Positions 52,841 to 61,643 of a DNA stretch of 64,000 nucleotides are shown here, in pieces. A program made the translations under genes and the position numbers. The notes under the pieces were generated by a model that saw nothing but the letters and a program-made list of their open reading frames with translations, did no database searches and was not told the DNA's origin. This stretch comes from Opitutaceae bacterium (lineage in GTDB: Bacteria > Verrucomicrobiota > Verrucomicrobiia > Opitutales > Opitutaceae). How positions within the stretch are numbered: the first letter of the stretch is position 1; each line of letters begins with the position of its first letter. The stretch lies in the NCBI GenBank assembly GCA_016711225.1, contig JADJTK010000010.1:1-64000 (forward strand), read 5' to 3'.

Positions 52841-53446
52841 TCAGCTCTTTTCGAGTTTCATCCCGTACGCCCGCCAGCCCGGATACGCGCCGACGAGGTG
52901 GAAACCGAGGCGCTCGTAGAAGGCGATGGCACCGGTGTTGCGCTCGCCCACGCCGAGATGCACGGCCGGCACGCGAGCGGCGCGGAGCGCGGCGAGGAAA
53001 CGCTTCATGAGCCGGCGTCCGAGGCCGTGGCCCTGGGCGAGAGGCAGCAGGTCGATGTGCAGATGCGCGGGGTAGGCAACGAGATCGGGATGGATCGAGT
53101 AGCCCGTGTGGATGAGGCGAAGCAGCGCGGCCTCGGGCGAGGTGTCGCCATCCGCTGGTCGCGGCAGGCGCGTGCGCAGGGCGGGGAACCACTCGCGCTC
53201 GGCGCGGGCGTTGAAGGCGGCGGTGTCGGCGGTGCCGAGGATGTAGCCGCAGGGTTGGTCGTCGGCGGTGAGCACGGAGCATAGCCCGGGTTCGAGCGCT
53301 GCGTACGGCGCGGCGTAGTAGTGGCTGAGCAGTTCGGGGTCGCGGTAGAGCGGAGTGGCGTCGGCGCCAGCATCGCCGGTGAGGAGGCAGATACGGTGGA
53401 GCGCGGGGAGATCAGCCGGGCAATAGGGGCGAATCGCGAAGACCAT
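52841..53446 (-). CDS. GNAT family N-acetyltransferase
   Basis: 201 residues from the ATG at 53446. N-terminal AIRPYCPADLPALHRICLL, the acetyl-CoA loop QGHGLGRRLMKRFLAALR, and the final VGERNTGAIAFYERLGF are characteristic. It resembles O-GlcNAcase-linked GNATs in length. Substrate unknown. Ten bases separate it from the AraC start, so the two are likely co-transcribed. Confidence 0.85.
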   Translation of the reverse strand: MVFAIRPYCPADLPALHRICLLTGDAGADATPLYRDPELLSHYYAAPYAALEPGLCSVLTADDQPCGYILGTADTAAFNARAEREWFPALRTRLPRPADGDTSPEAALLRLIHTGYSIHPDLVAYPAHLHIDLLPLAQGHGLGRRLMKRFLAALRAARVPAVHLGVGERNTGAIAFYERLGFHLVGAYPGWRAYGMKLEKS

Positions 53447-53731
53447 GGCGCGACTTTGGCTCGGTGCGGGAACGCGGACAATCGCGCAGTTGGCCCGGCG
53501 GGACGGCGGCACCCGGGCCAAAACCAAAGGCCAGCGACTCAACTCGGACACCCCGTCCTTCACGGCGCCCACCGTGGCAACGCAGGTACGCCGGCGGTTG
53601 GGCGTGGGCAGCTCCGTCGGGCGGTGCAAACCCCTGTAAGAATCCGGCTGCGGCTGGCGTGGCGCCGCAACGGCGTTGACCCGGCTCGCCGGAGGCGGAA
53701 TTGCTGGGGGCCCCACACGGGTAGCCCCTCC

Positions 53732-55141
53732 ATGTCCTTCTCCCGATCCTTCCTGCGCGCCGCCCTCGGCGCTTGCCTATGCTCCACGCCGCTGCCGGCC
53801 ACCATCGATCGTAATCTCGATGGAGTCTCCGATGTGTGGAGCGCGCGCTACCCGACCGCCGGCGCGCCGTCCGCGGATCCCGACGGGGATGGGGCCTCCA
53901 ATCGGGCCGAGTCGGTGGCCGGTACGGATCCGGCGTCCTCGCTCGATCGTTTCAGCGCGGCCACGCAGGCCGACGGCACCGGCGCTCTTGCCCTGCGCTG
54001 GGCGAAGGTGGTGGGCAAACACTATTCGGTCGAAGCCTCCAGCGATCTGCGCACTTGGCTGGAGTTTCCCTGCACGCTGATCCCGGCCGGCGCCGATCTC
54101 GTCGCGATCGTCCGCCCCGCCGGTGCCAGTACGGGCCCGGCGAAGTATTGGCGAGTGGTGGTCGCCGACACCGATACCGATGGCGACGGCCTCGACGACT
54201 GGGAGGAGGCGCAAGGCGGCACCGGGCAGGCTGAGGCCGATACCGATGGCGACGGCTTTTCCGATGGGTTTGAGGTCGCCTATGGTTTTGATCCGAAGGT
54301 GGCCGAGACGGGGGCGCGAGAGATCCCGCTATGGACCGGAACGGCTCCGGTGGGTGGCGACGCGACCGAACCCGCCGCCGACTACAACCTCCTCACCCTC
54401 AGTCGCGCCACGGGCGGCGACGGCTCTGCCTTTGTGATCTGCCCCGGAGGTGGCTATGCGGGGTGGATGCTTGGAGACGAGGGGGTCTACATCGGGACCT
54501 GGCTCCAGTCCCACGGCATCACCGGTTGTACCCTTAGGTACCGCTTGCCCGCCGGGCGGTCCGAGGTGCCCCTGCTCGACGCCCAGCGCGCGCTGCGCTT
54601 TCTGCGCGCCCATGCCCGGGATCTCGGGCTCAATCCGCGGCGGATCGGAATCATGGGCTTCTCCGCCGGCGGACACCTCGCCGGCTCGGCGGCGACCATC
54701 TACGACGCCGGCGACCCGCAGGCGCCGGATCCGGTGGAGCGGGTGTCCTCACGGCCCGACTTCGCGGTGCTGGTCTATCCGGTGGTCTCGATGACGGACG
54801 CGTTGACGCATCACTTCTCCCGCCAGCAGTTGCTTGGGGCCGGGCCGTATTCGGGCGAGATCATCCAGCACTTCTCGGTCGAACAGAACGTCACCACCGA
54901 TACGCCACCGGTGTACCTTGCCCACGCGGTGGACGACACGGTGGTGAGTATCGAGAACAGCCGTGTTCTTGCCGCTGCGCTCTCCGCCAAGGGCATCCCG
55001 CACGTGCTGCTCGAATTACCCAACGGCGGCCACGGCCTCCAGTACAACGGCAACTATTACAGCGGCCCGAGCTGGGAGGCGTGGAAGGCCGGCTCGCTAG
55101 CCTGGATCAACGCGCTGCCGACGCCGACCGGGGGACCGTGA
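53732..55141 (+). CDS. Secreted alpha/beta-hydrolase esterase with Ca-binding N-terminal module
   Basis: 469 residues. Signal peptide, then the module IDRNLDGVSDVW, DPDGDGASNRAESVAGTDP and DTDGDGLDDWEE, shared with the beta-helix proteins, and a second set DTDGDGFSDGFE. The hydrolase domain (about 200-469) has the oxyanion block CPGGGYAGW, nucleophile Ser311 in GFSAGGHLAG, acid HAVDDTVV and base His in GGHGL. It resembles acetyl-xylan-type esterases. It is expected to deacetylate polysaccharide outside the cell. Confidence 0.88.
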   Translation: MSFSRSFLRAALGACLCSTPLPATIDRNLDGVSDVWSARYPTAGAPSADPDGDGASNRAESVAGTDPASSLDRFSAATQADGTGALALRWAKVVGKHYSVEASSDLRTWLEFPCTLIPAGADLVAIVRPAGASTGPAKYWRVVVADTDTDGDGLDDWEEAQGGTGQAEADTDGDGFSDGFEVAYGFDPKVAETGAREIPLWTGTAPVGGDATEPAADYNLLTLSRATGGDGSAFVICPGGGYAGWMLGDEGVYIGTWLQSHGITGCTLRYRLPAGRSEVPLLDAQRALRFLRAHARDLGLNPRRIGIMGFSAGGHLAGSAATIYDAGDPQAPDPVERVSSRPDFAVLVYPVVSMTDALTHHFSRQQLLGAGPYSGEIIQHFSVEQNVTTDTPPVYLAHAVDDTVVSIENSRVLAAALSAKGIPHVLLELPNGGHGLQYNGNYYSGPSWEAWKAGSLAWINALPTPTGGP

Positions 55142-55201
55142 GGCCCGTTGGCGGCGTCTTGAGCGGGGAGGGGGGAGAACCCCTCCGCCGACTGTCCCTG
55201 A

Positions 55202-55226
55202 GACCCGATTGGGGGCAATCGGGTCC
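55202..55226. repeat. REP-like half element
   Basis: GACCCGATTGGGGGCAATCG then GGTCCACCCC is a hairpin with the same plan and linker word (CCACC) as the RAYT-associated repeats, with a compensated stem. Confidence 0.6.
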
Positions 55227-55335
55227 ACCCCTGGACGCCAGCCAATCGTGCGAGGCTGGAGAGTGGTTTTGATGTGTCCTTTCGGCTGTGACAATGGCGC
55301 GCCACGTCCCGGTGGGTCGGTTGCCGGCCGTCGGC

Positions 55336-56694
55336 CTACTGCGGAAAGTTGATTGTGGCGAACGCGGCGACGAGTGCGTCGCGCCAACGCGGATAGACCG
55401 CCGGCTCGGGGTGGAGCAGGTCGGTGAACTCGACCGGATCGGGAAACCCGTCGGCGTCGGCATAGAGGCTCCAGGAATCGCACACGGCGGTGCGCGGGCG
55501 GCCGGCGGCCAAGGCGACGATGCGCTGGTTGAGCTCCGCGACGGCCGGCCGGACATCGTTCGCCGGCTCCGGATTGCCGCGTGGCATGATCAGGTTGACC
55601 ACGACGGCGACGCGCGGCTTGCCCGCCATCATTCGGGTCTGGGTCCAGGCTTCGATTCGGTCGAGGATCGTGGTGATGTTGGCGGCAATTGTTTCGGGAG
55701 GGATGCCGGCGCTGAGATCGTTGGTGCCGATCAGCAGCGAGATCGCCGGCGGATCGAAATCGAGTACGTCGGTCTGGAGACGGAAGAGGATGCCGCGAGT
55801 GAAGTCGCCCATGATCCCGCGGTTGGCGGTGGGGAAGGCGAAGGCGTCGGCCGAGGTCCACCAGAATTGGGTGATCGAGTCGCCCAGGAGCACCGCTTTG
55901 CCGTGGTCGGCGGTGCGGTCGAGCCAGTAGCGGTTGCGGCAGCCGATCCAGTTCTGGACATACCAATCGGCGCGCCAGAAGAACGGGATGTCTCCGGATC
56001 CCGGAAATTCGGAGGCGTTGTCCGGAAACGGTGCAAGGCGGTCGGAGCTGACCGGATCGGTGCCGGCGGCGTACTCGGCGGCATTGGTGAGACCGTCGGT
56101 GTCGGGGTCGGCGGAGGCGTCGGCGACCGTTGGCTCAAGGCCGAAGGCGGCCTCCCAAGAGTCGGGTAGGCCATCGTGGTCGGTATCCCTTTCGGTGGAC
56201 GAAGTCCCGAGCTGGGACTCCTCCCAATCGTTGAGACCGTCGGCGTCGGTGTCCTGGTCGGAGACGCGGATGCGCCAGAAAAGCGGCGTTGGCGTGACCG
56301 GGGAGCCGGCGGGGTGGACGAGGGCGGTGAGGTCGGGGCCGGAGGGAAGCTGGGCGGCGGCGAACTCGCTCCAGTGGCGCAGGTCGGAGGAGGCCTCGAG
56401 GGTGTAACGTTTGCCGGGGACGGAAAGCCAGCGCAGTCCCAGGCTGCCCGAGGGATCGGTCTCGGTGGCGGCGGTGAAGCGGTTGGCGGCGGAGGCCGGG
56501 TTGGTGCCGGCGAGCGCCTCGGCGAGAGTGCTGAACCCGTCGCCATCGAGGTCGGCGGTGGGGACGCCGGCGGCGGGATACGCTGTTGTCCAAATGTCGG
56601 ATATGCCGTCGCGATTGCGGTCCAGGGCGGCGCAGAAGGGCGAGGCGAGGGCGGCGGCAAGCCACGCGGAGAGGAGCGGGCGGAAGGACGGCAT
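55336..56694 (-). CDS. Secreted SGNH/GDSL hydrolase with Ca-binding N-terminal module
   Basis: 452 residues from the ATG at 56694. Signal peptide, then ALDRNRDGISDIW, DLDGDGFSTLAEALAGTNP and several later Asp-rich turns (DQDTDADGLNDWEE, DTDHDGLPDSWE, DPDTDGLTNAAEY). The SGNH domain has LLGDSITQFWW (Ser273), LIGTNDLSAG, and a C-terminal DLLHPEPAVYPRW with the Asp/His pair. It probably acts as an esterase on extracellular glycans. It is convergent with the esterase at 53732. Confidence 0.9.
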   Translation of the reverse strand: MPSFRPLLSAWLAAALASPFCAALDRNRDGISDIWTTAYPAAGVPTADLDGDGFSTLAEALAGTNPASAANRFTAATETDPSGSLGLRWLSVPGKRYTLEASSDLRHWSEFAAAQLPSGPDLTALVHPAGSPVTPTPLFWRIRVSDQDTDADGLNDWEESQLGTSSTERDTDHDGLPDSWEAAFGLEPTVADASADPDTDGLTNAAEYAAGTDPVSSDRLAPFPDNASEFPGSGDIPFFWRADWYVQNWIGCRNRYWLDRTADHGKAVLLGDSITQFWWTSADAFAFPTANRGIMGDFTRGILFRLQTDVLDFDPPAISLLIGTNDLSAGIPPETIAANITTILDRIEAWTQTRMMAGKPRVAVVVNLIMPRGNPEPANDVRPAVAELNQRIVALAAGRPRTAVCDSWSLYADADGFPDPVEFTDLLHPEPAVYPRWRDALVAAFATINFPQ

Positions 56695-57033
56695 GGGTTG
56701 GCGTGGAGGGCGGTTGCACGGCCCGGGCGAGCCGGCACAGGGAATCCGGGGTTGCCGGGGACGGGCAAGGCCGAAGGCCGACAACGGGTCGTGAAAACCA
56801 CGGGGCGGAGGCACCGCGGAGGTGGAAAGTTGCTTCTCGGGGTGCGGGGTGGTCGGTGGTGGCGGGTGGTTGCAAGCGGGACGGCGCGCTTGAACTGGCT
56901 GCCGGACAACGATTTGCGGGATCTCCGCCTCCTGCCTGGGTTCGGAGTGCGCCGGCGGTGACGGTCGCAGGGCTACTGCGACTTTTTCCTCGTCCATCCT
57001 TGGGGAAACCGGCAACTTGTCCGTTTTTCCACG
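56695..57033. other. 339-base divergent promoter region
   Basis: Lies between the divergent SGNH and argF genes and must hold both promoters. No clear -35/-10 boxes, Arg-box or hairpin could be picked out with confidence. Confidence 0.4.
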
Positions 57034-57978
57034 ATGATGCACTTCCTCCAAGAGACCGACTTCACTACCGAGCAGGCGCGAGCCGTGTTCAACTCGGCGG
57101 CGAAGTTCAAACGGCTCCGCTCCTCCGAGCGGCCGGCGGTCTTGGCCGGGCAGACGTGGGCGATGATCTTCGCCAAGTCCAGTACGCGCACCCGGGTGTC
57201 CTTCGAGGTCGGTATCCATGAGCTGGGCGGCAATCCGCTGTTCCTGAGCAAGAACGACATCCAGCTCGGCCGTGGCGAGACGATCGCCGACACCGCGCGG
57301 GTGCTTTCCCGCTACGTGCACGGCCTGATCGTGCGCACCTTCGACCAGGCCGAGGTCGAGGAACTGGCGAAGTGGGGCACGGTGCCCGTCGTCAACGCGC
57401 TCACCGACCTGCTGCACCCCTGCCAGATCTACGCCGACGCCCTCACGATGGCCGAGCGTTGGGCCAAGGGCGGCGACCTGCTCGACTCGTTGCGGGGCCG
57501 CAAGGTGGTCTTTCTGGGCGACGCCGGCTGCAACGTGGCCAATTCCTGGCTGCTCGGGGGCAACCATTTCGGCATGCAGGTTTGCGTGTGCGGGCCGAAA
57601 GGGTACGCGCCGGGTGCGGCCGTCCAGGCGCTCCTGGCGAAGAACGGCTGGGCGGGTCGTTACCAGTACACCACCGACCCGCGCGAGGCGGTGGCCGGCG
57701 CCGATGTGGTCTACACCGATGTGTGGGTGAGCATGGGCAAGGAGGCCGAGTCGGCCGACCGGCTTGCAGCGATGGCCCCCTATCAGGTGACGGCGCAGCT
57801 GCTGCGTCTGGCCAAGCCCGACGCCCTGTTCATGCACTGCCTACCCGCGTACTCGGGCAAGGAGGTCACCGCGGAGGTGTTGGAGTCGCCGCAGTCGATC
57901 GTCTTCGACCAAGCCGAGAACCGCCTGCACATGCAGAAGGCCATTCTCGCCGCGTTGGCCCAGCAGCCGCGCAGCTGA
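57034..57978 (+). CDS. argF: Ornithine carbamoyltransferase
   Basis: 314 residues. Carbamoyl-phosphate site SSTRTRVSFEVG, then FLSKNDIQLGRGETIADTAR, the HPCQIYAD loop and the ornithine-site MHCLPAYSGKEV. It makes citrulline from ornithine and carbamoyl phosphate in arginine synthesis. argG follows 800 bases downstream, with a pseudopilin gene on the other strand between them. MHCLPAY replaces the more common MHCLPAH. Confidence 0.95.
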   Translation: MMHFLQETDFTTEQARAVFNSAAKFKRLRSSERPAVLAGQTWAMIFAKSSTRTRVSFEVGIHELGGNPLFLSKNDIQLGRGETIADTARVLSRYVHGLIVRTFDQAEVEELAKWGTVPVVNALTDLLHPCQIYADALTMAERWAKGGDLLDSLRGRKVVFLGDAGCNVANSWLLGGNHFGMQVCVCGPKGYAPGAAVQALLAKNGWAGRYQYTTDPREAVAGADVVYTDVWVSMGKEAESADRLAAMAPYQVTAQLLRLAKPDALFMHCLPAYSGKEVTAEVLESPQSIVFDQAENRLHMQKAILAALAQQPRS

Positions 57979-58069
57979 GGCGGAAGGCTCCGTCTCCGGG
58001 GCACGGAGCACAGCCCGCGGCGGGCCGAGCTGGCTTTGGCCCGGCCCCGCGCCGGAGGGCGCGGTTGAT

Positions 58070-58558
58070 TCAGAATTCGATCACATAGATGTAGCCGCTG
58101 GGGCGGGCCCGGAAGTTGCCGGACCCGAGGTTGCCGTCGTCGACCAGTCGGTCGACCTCCTGCATCTGGCCGGCATCCGCGGTGGGCTCGTAGACGGAGA
58201 TGCCGGCCTTGACGCCGAACTGATCGTAGTCCCAGTCCCACATCCCCCCGACGGGGGTGCGATGGCTGCCGATCCCAGTGGGAAGATAGGCCTCCAGCGC
58301 CGCGGGAAAGTTCCCAGGGAAGCCATCCGGTGGATACTCGCCATGCTCCATGTTGCACTCCTCGGCGGCGGCGCGCATCTGGCGCAGGTCGTTGACGAAG
58401 GTGTTGTTCTGGGTGTTGCGGCGGACCTTCTGGAAGGCCGGAATCGCCATCGAGGCGAGGAAACCGATGATCACGACGACGATCATGATCTCAATGAGCG
58501 TGAAGCCCTGCGCTCGCCTGCGGCGGCGCCGGGTTCTCGACCGGAGTAGAGGGTTCAT
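58070..58558 (-). CDS. Type II secretion / type IV pilin-like pseudopilin
   Basis: 162 residues from the ATG at 58558. A basic leader (RSRTRRRRRRAQG) precedes the prepilin peptidase site G/FTLIEIMIVVVIIGFLAS, with the usual Glu at +5. The helix continues to about residue 55; the C-terminal domain is small, including GGMWDWDYDQFG and ending RPSGYIYVIEF. Many Verrucomicrobiota encode numerous such proteins. The role here is unknown. It lies opposite the arginine genes. Confidence 0.88.
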   Translation of the reverse strand: MNPLLRSRTRRRRRRAQGFTLIEIMIVVVIIGFLASMAIPAFQKVRRNTQNNTFVNDLRQMRAAAEECNMEHGEYPPDGFPGNFPAALEAYLPTGIGSHRTPVGGMWDWDYDQFGVKAGISVYEPTADAGQMQEVDRLVDDGNLGSGNFRARPSGYIYVIEF

Positions 58559-58781
58559 GGAGGGATGAGGGCATGGATGATGGAATGATAATATTCTGAC
58601 TCCTCCTACGTCGGCCGAAGCCGAACCGGGACAACCGCCCCCTGGATCAATAGACCGTAAAAGCCGCTGGGGCGGACACCCCGTCCGGCCTGGGGGCTTT
58701 TGAACCGGCGGGGTTTGGCGCACCCCGGAGGATTTGCTTTGCCGCCTCCCGGGAAGCGGGCCTATCTCCCCAACTCTCTCC

Positions 58782-60008
58782 ATGAAAATCGTCCTCGCTT
58801 ACTCGGGCGGACTCGACACGTCCGTCATCGTCAAGTGGCTCAAGGAAACTTACGACGCCGAGATCGTGACCTTCGCAGCCGACATCGGCCAGGAGGAGGA
58901 ACTCAAAGGCCTCCCGCAGAAGGCGAAGAAGACCGGCGCCTCGAAACACTACACCCTCGATCTGGTCGAGGAGTTCGCCAGCGACTTCATCTACCCGATG
59001 ATCCGTGCCAACGCGCAATACGAGAGCCAGTACTATCTGGGCACCTCGATCGCGCGCCCGCTCATCGCCAAGGCCCAGGTTGAGATCGCTGCCCGCGAGA
59101 ACGCCGACACCGTCGCCCATGGCGCCACCGGCAAGGGCAACGACCAGTGCCGTTTCGAGCTCACCTACATGGCGCTCGCCCCCCACTTGGAGATCCTCGC
59201 CCCGTGGAAGATCGAGAAGTTCCGCGACGAGTTCCCCGGCCGCGCCGAGATGATCGCCTACTGCCAGGCGCACAAGATCCCGATCGAGGCCTCGCTCAAG
59301 AAGCCGTATTCGATGGATCGCAACCTCCTGCACATCTCCTACGAGGCCGGCATCCTCGAGGATCCCTGGTTCGACCCGACCACCAAGGAGAACAAGGAGA
59401 TGTTCAAGCTCTCCGTCTCCCCCGAGGACGCCCCGGACAAGGCCGAGTACGTCGAACTCGAATTCGTGAAGGGCGACTGTGTGGCCGTGAACGGCAAGAA
59501 GCTCTCCCCCGCCGGCGTGCTCAAGGCCCTCAACAAGCTCGGCGGCAAGCACGGCGTGGGTCGCGTCGACCTGGTCGAGAACCGTTTCGTCGGCATGAAG
59601 TCGCGCGGCGTGTACGAGACTCCCGGTGGCACGATTCTCATGCAGGCCCATCGCCAGATGGAGACACTCACGATGGATCGCGAGGTCATGCACCTGCGCG
59701 ACTCGCTGGTGCCGAAGTACGCCGAGCTGATCTACAACGGCTACTGGTACGCCCCGGAGCGCGAGGTCCTGCAGGCACTCATCGACGAGAGCCAGAAGGC
59801 GGTGGCCGGCACCGTCCGGCTCAAGCTCTACAAGGGCAACATCATCACCTGCGGCCGCAAGTCACAGTTCTCGCTCTACGATCCGCATGTCGCCTCGATG
59901 GAGGGCGTGAAGAGCTGGTACAACCAGAGCGACGCCACCGGCTTCATTCGCCTCAACGGCCTGCGCCTGCGCGCCCGCAAGCTCGCCCAGGGCGGCCCGA
60001 AGGTGTGA
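58782..60008 (+). CDS. argG: Argininosuccinate synthase
   Basis: 408 residues, full length. ATP-binding VLAYSGGLDTSVIVKWL, then GATGKGNDQCRFEL, SMDRNLLHISYEAGILEDP and TPGGTILMQAHRQMETL near the active site. It condenses citrulline and aspartate, the step after argF. The ATG at 58782 gives the standard MKIVLAYSGG start. Confidence 0.97.
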   Translation: MKIVLAYSGGLDTSVIVKWLKETYDAEIVTFAADIGQEEELKGLPQKAKKTGASKHYTLDLVEEFASDFIYPMIRANAQYESQYYLGTSIARPLIAKAQVEIAARENADTVAHGATGKGNDQCRFELTYMALAPHLEILAPWKIEKFRDEFPGRAEMIAYCQAHKIPIEASLKKPYSMDRNLLHISYEAGILEDPWFDPTTKENKEMFKLSVSPEDAPDKAEYVELEFVKGDCVAVNGKKLSPAGVLKALNKLGGKHGVGRVDLVENRFVGMKSRGVYETPGGTILMQAHRQMETLTMDREVMHLRDSLVPKYAELIYNGYWYAPEREVLQALIDESQKAVAGTVRLKLYKGNIITCGRKSQFSLYDPHVASMEGVKSWYNQSDATGFIRLNGLRLRARKLAQGGPKV

Positions 60009-60040
60009 CCTGATCCGCTTGGTATCGGATTCTCCGACCG

Positions 60041-60069
60041 AAGGCCGGCCTTCCCGCCGGCCTTTCTTG
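60041..60069 (+). terminator. Rho-independent terminator after argG
   Basis: Perfect 9-bp stem AAGGCCGGC/GCCGGCCTT with loop CTTCCC, followed by TCTTGT. It starts 32 bases after the argG stop codon. Confidence 0.75.
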
Positions 60070-60194
60070 TGTCCGCAGGGGGGGCGCCGGCGAAGTGCCG
60101 GCGCCCCCGGGCCCGCTGCCGTGCCCTGGCCCCAGGTGTGTCCAGAAGGGCGGCGCCGGCCTACGCCACGCCCTCCTGGGCACCCGGGTGCCGC

Positions 60195-61016
60195 CTACCG
60201 CAGCCAGCGTTCGAGGGCGAGGATCTTGGCGGCATAGCCGCTGATCACGCTGTCGGCCGCTTCCGGCTCTGCCCCGCGCTTCTGCCCGGGCGCCGGCATG
60301 GTCTTGACCACCTCCTGCGCGATCATGCGCGCTTCGGCGAGCAGGGTGGTCATCGCCTGCTGGCTGGGGGCGCGGGCGGGCTCGAACTGGTGCTCGATGG
60401 GCACGACGACCTCGGCTCCAAAGTTCCATTTGCGCAGCACGAAGGCGGCGACCTGGGCGTGGTTCATGCCGATCAGCCGCGACTCCTGCCGGGCCAACGG
60501 GCTGGCGGGCATCTCGCGCAGCAGCATGCCGGGGTCGCCCACGACGCGCAGGTGGCGGTCGACCAGGATCATGCCCAGCGCGTGCAGCAGGCCCGCGGTG
60601 TAGGCCACGCATTCGTCGAGCCCGCGCGAGGGGGCCTGCTGCTCCATCACCAGGGCGCACGCCAGCGACCGCCGCCAATACTCCGCGGGCCCCATCCCGT
60701 AGATGCGCAGCGAGGTATTGAGGAAACGGCTCATCGCGAAGGCCGCCGTCACCCGGTAGGCCTCCCGCAGGCCGAGCAGGGCGATGGCGTCCTCCAACGA
60801 GGTGATGTCGCGGGCGCGACCATAGTAGGCGCTGCCGGCGGCGTGCATCACGCGGGTGGCCAGTGAGGGGTCGAAGCGTACCAACTCGACTACTTCGGAG
60901 ACGTTGGTGTCGTCGCTCAGCAGCAGCATCTGCAGGCGCGGCAACACGGCGGCCGCCACCGGCAGATCGCGCAGGTAGGCCTCCAGGTTGGCGGGGCAGA
61001 GCAGGAGAGAGGACAC
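60195..61016 (-). CDS. HDOD-domain signalling protein
   Basis: 273 residues from a GTG at 61016. The HDOD core reads LPRLQMLLLSDDTNVSEVVE, PSLATRVMHAAGSAYYG, SLEDAIALLGLREAYRVTAA and AYTAGLLHALGMILVDR. These are non-catalytic HD relatives that act in signalling. No second domain is attached. Confidence 0.9.
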   Translation of the reverse strand: MSSLLLCPANLEAYLRDLPVAAAVLPRLQMLLLSDDTNVSEVVELVRFDPSLATRVMHAAGSAYYGRARDITSLEDAIALLGLREAYRVTAAFAMSRFLNTSLRIYGMGPAEYWRRSLACALVMEQQAPSRGLDECVAYTAGLLHALGMILVDRHLRVVGDPGMLLREMPASPLARQESRLIGMNHAQVAAFVLRKWNFGAEVVVPIEHQFEPARAPSQQAMTTLLAEARMIAQEVVKTMPAPGQKRGAEPEAADSVISGYAAKILALERWLR

Positions 61017-61643
61017 AGGACCATCATCGTGCGGGAAGCGTAAAAACTAAAGCAAACCTGTCGTGGAAAAATCACCCGAAGCGCTGGGGGGCTCCCCCCT
61101 GCCAGTCGGAGGGCCCCGGCCCGCCCCGGACGGGGCCCGGCGTGCTACGGGCGCAGGGCGCGCCACTGCGCTCCTCCGGGGCCGGCGCGGAGGCCGGCGG
61201 CGCGGCGGGGCGGCTGCGGGCCCGCCGGGCGGCCCCAGCCCGCCCCAGTGAATCCCCCCGGAAAACCGCCCCGGGCGCCGCCCCCCCGGCCGGGACCGCG
61301 GGCGGCGGCGACGATTTTTACGCGGCGTTGCCGCGCCCCGACCGAGTATCCATAGGGCACTGAGGACCAGGGGTCGGCGTGGGATAATGTCCTTGCCCCG
61401 TCGTGCCATTGCGGCTTGTTTGGCGACGCTTCGCCGGGCGGCAGAAAACCGGGGCGAGGCTTGTACCATGTCCACCCCCCTGGTCACCCCTGCAACCGGA
61501 GCCGCGCGGCACTGCGGCCGTGCTGAGGGAGCGGCCCGGGCCTGCGCCCGGCGCACCGTCTAGCCGCGCGGGGAATGTGCGCGGCGCACCGAGGAATTTT
61601 CCGAACACCTCAACCTTCCACCCCGAACCCAGAGGAGTCTCCA
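61017..61643. other. 627-base GC-rich gap
   Basis: Very GC-rich with several short self-complementary stretches (for example GGGGGGCTCCCCCC near 61086). Every long frame here looks like a chance frame. It must contain the promoter and leader of the EF-G-like gene; AGAGGAG at 61631-61637 is its ribosome binding site. No riboswitch was recognised. Confidence 0.5.
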
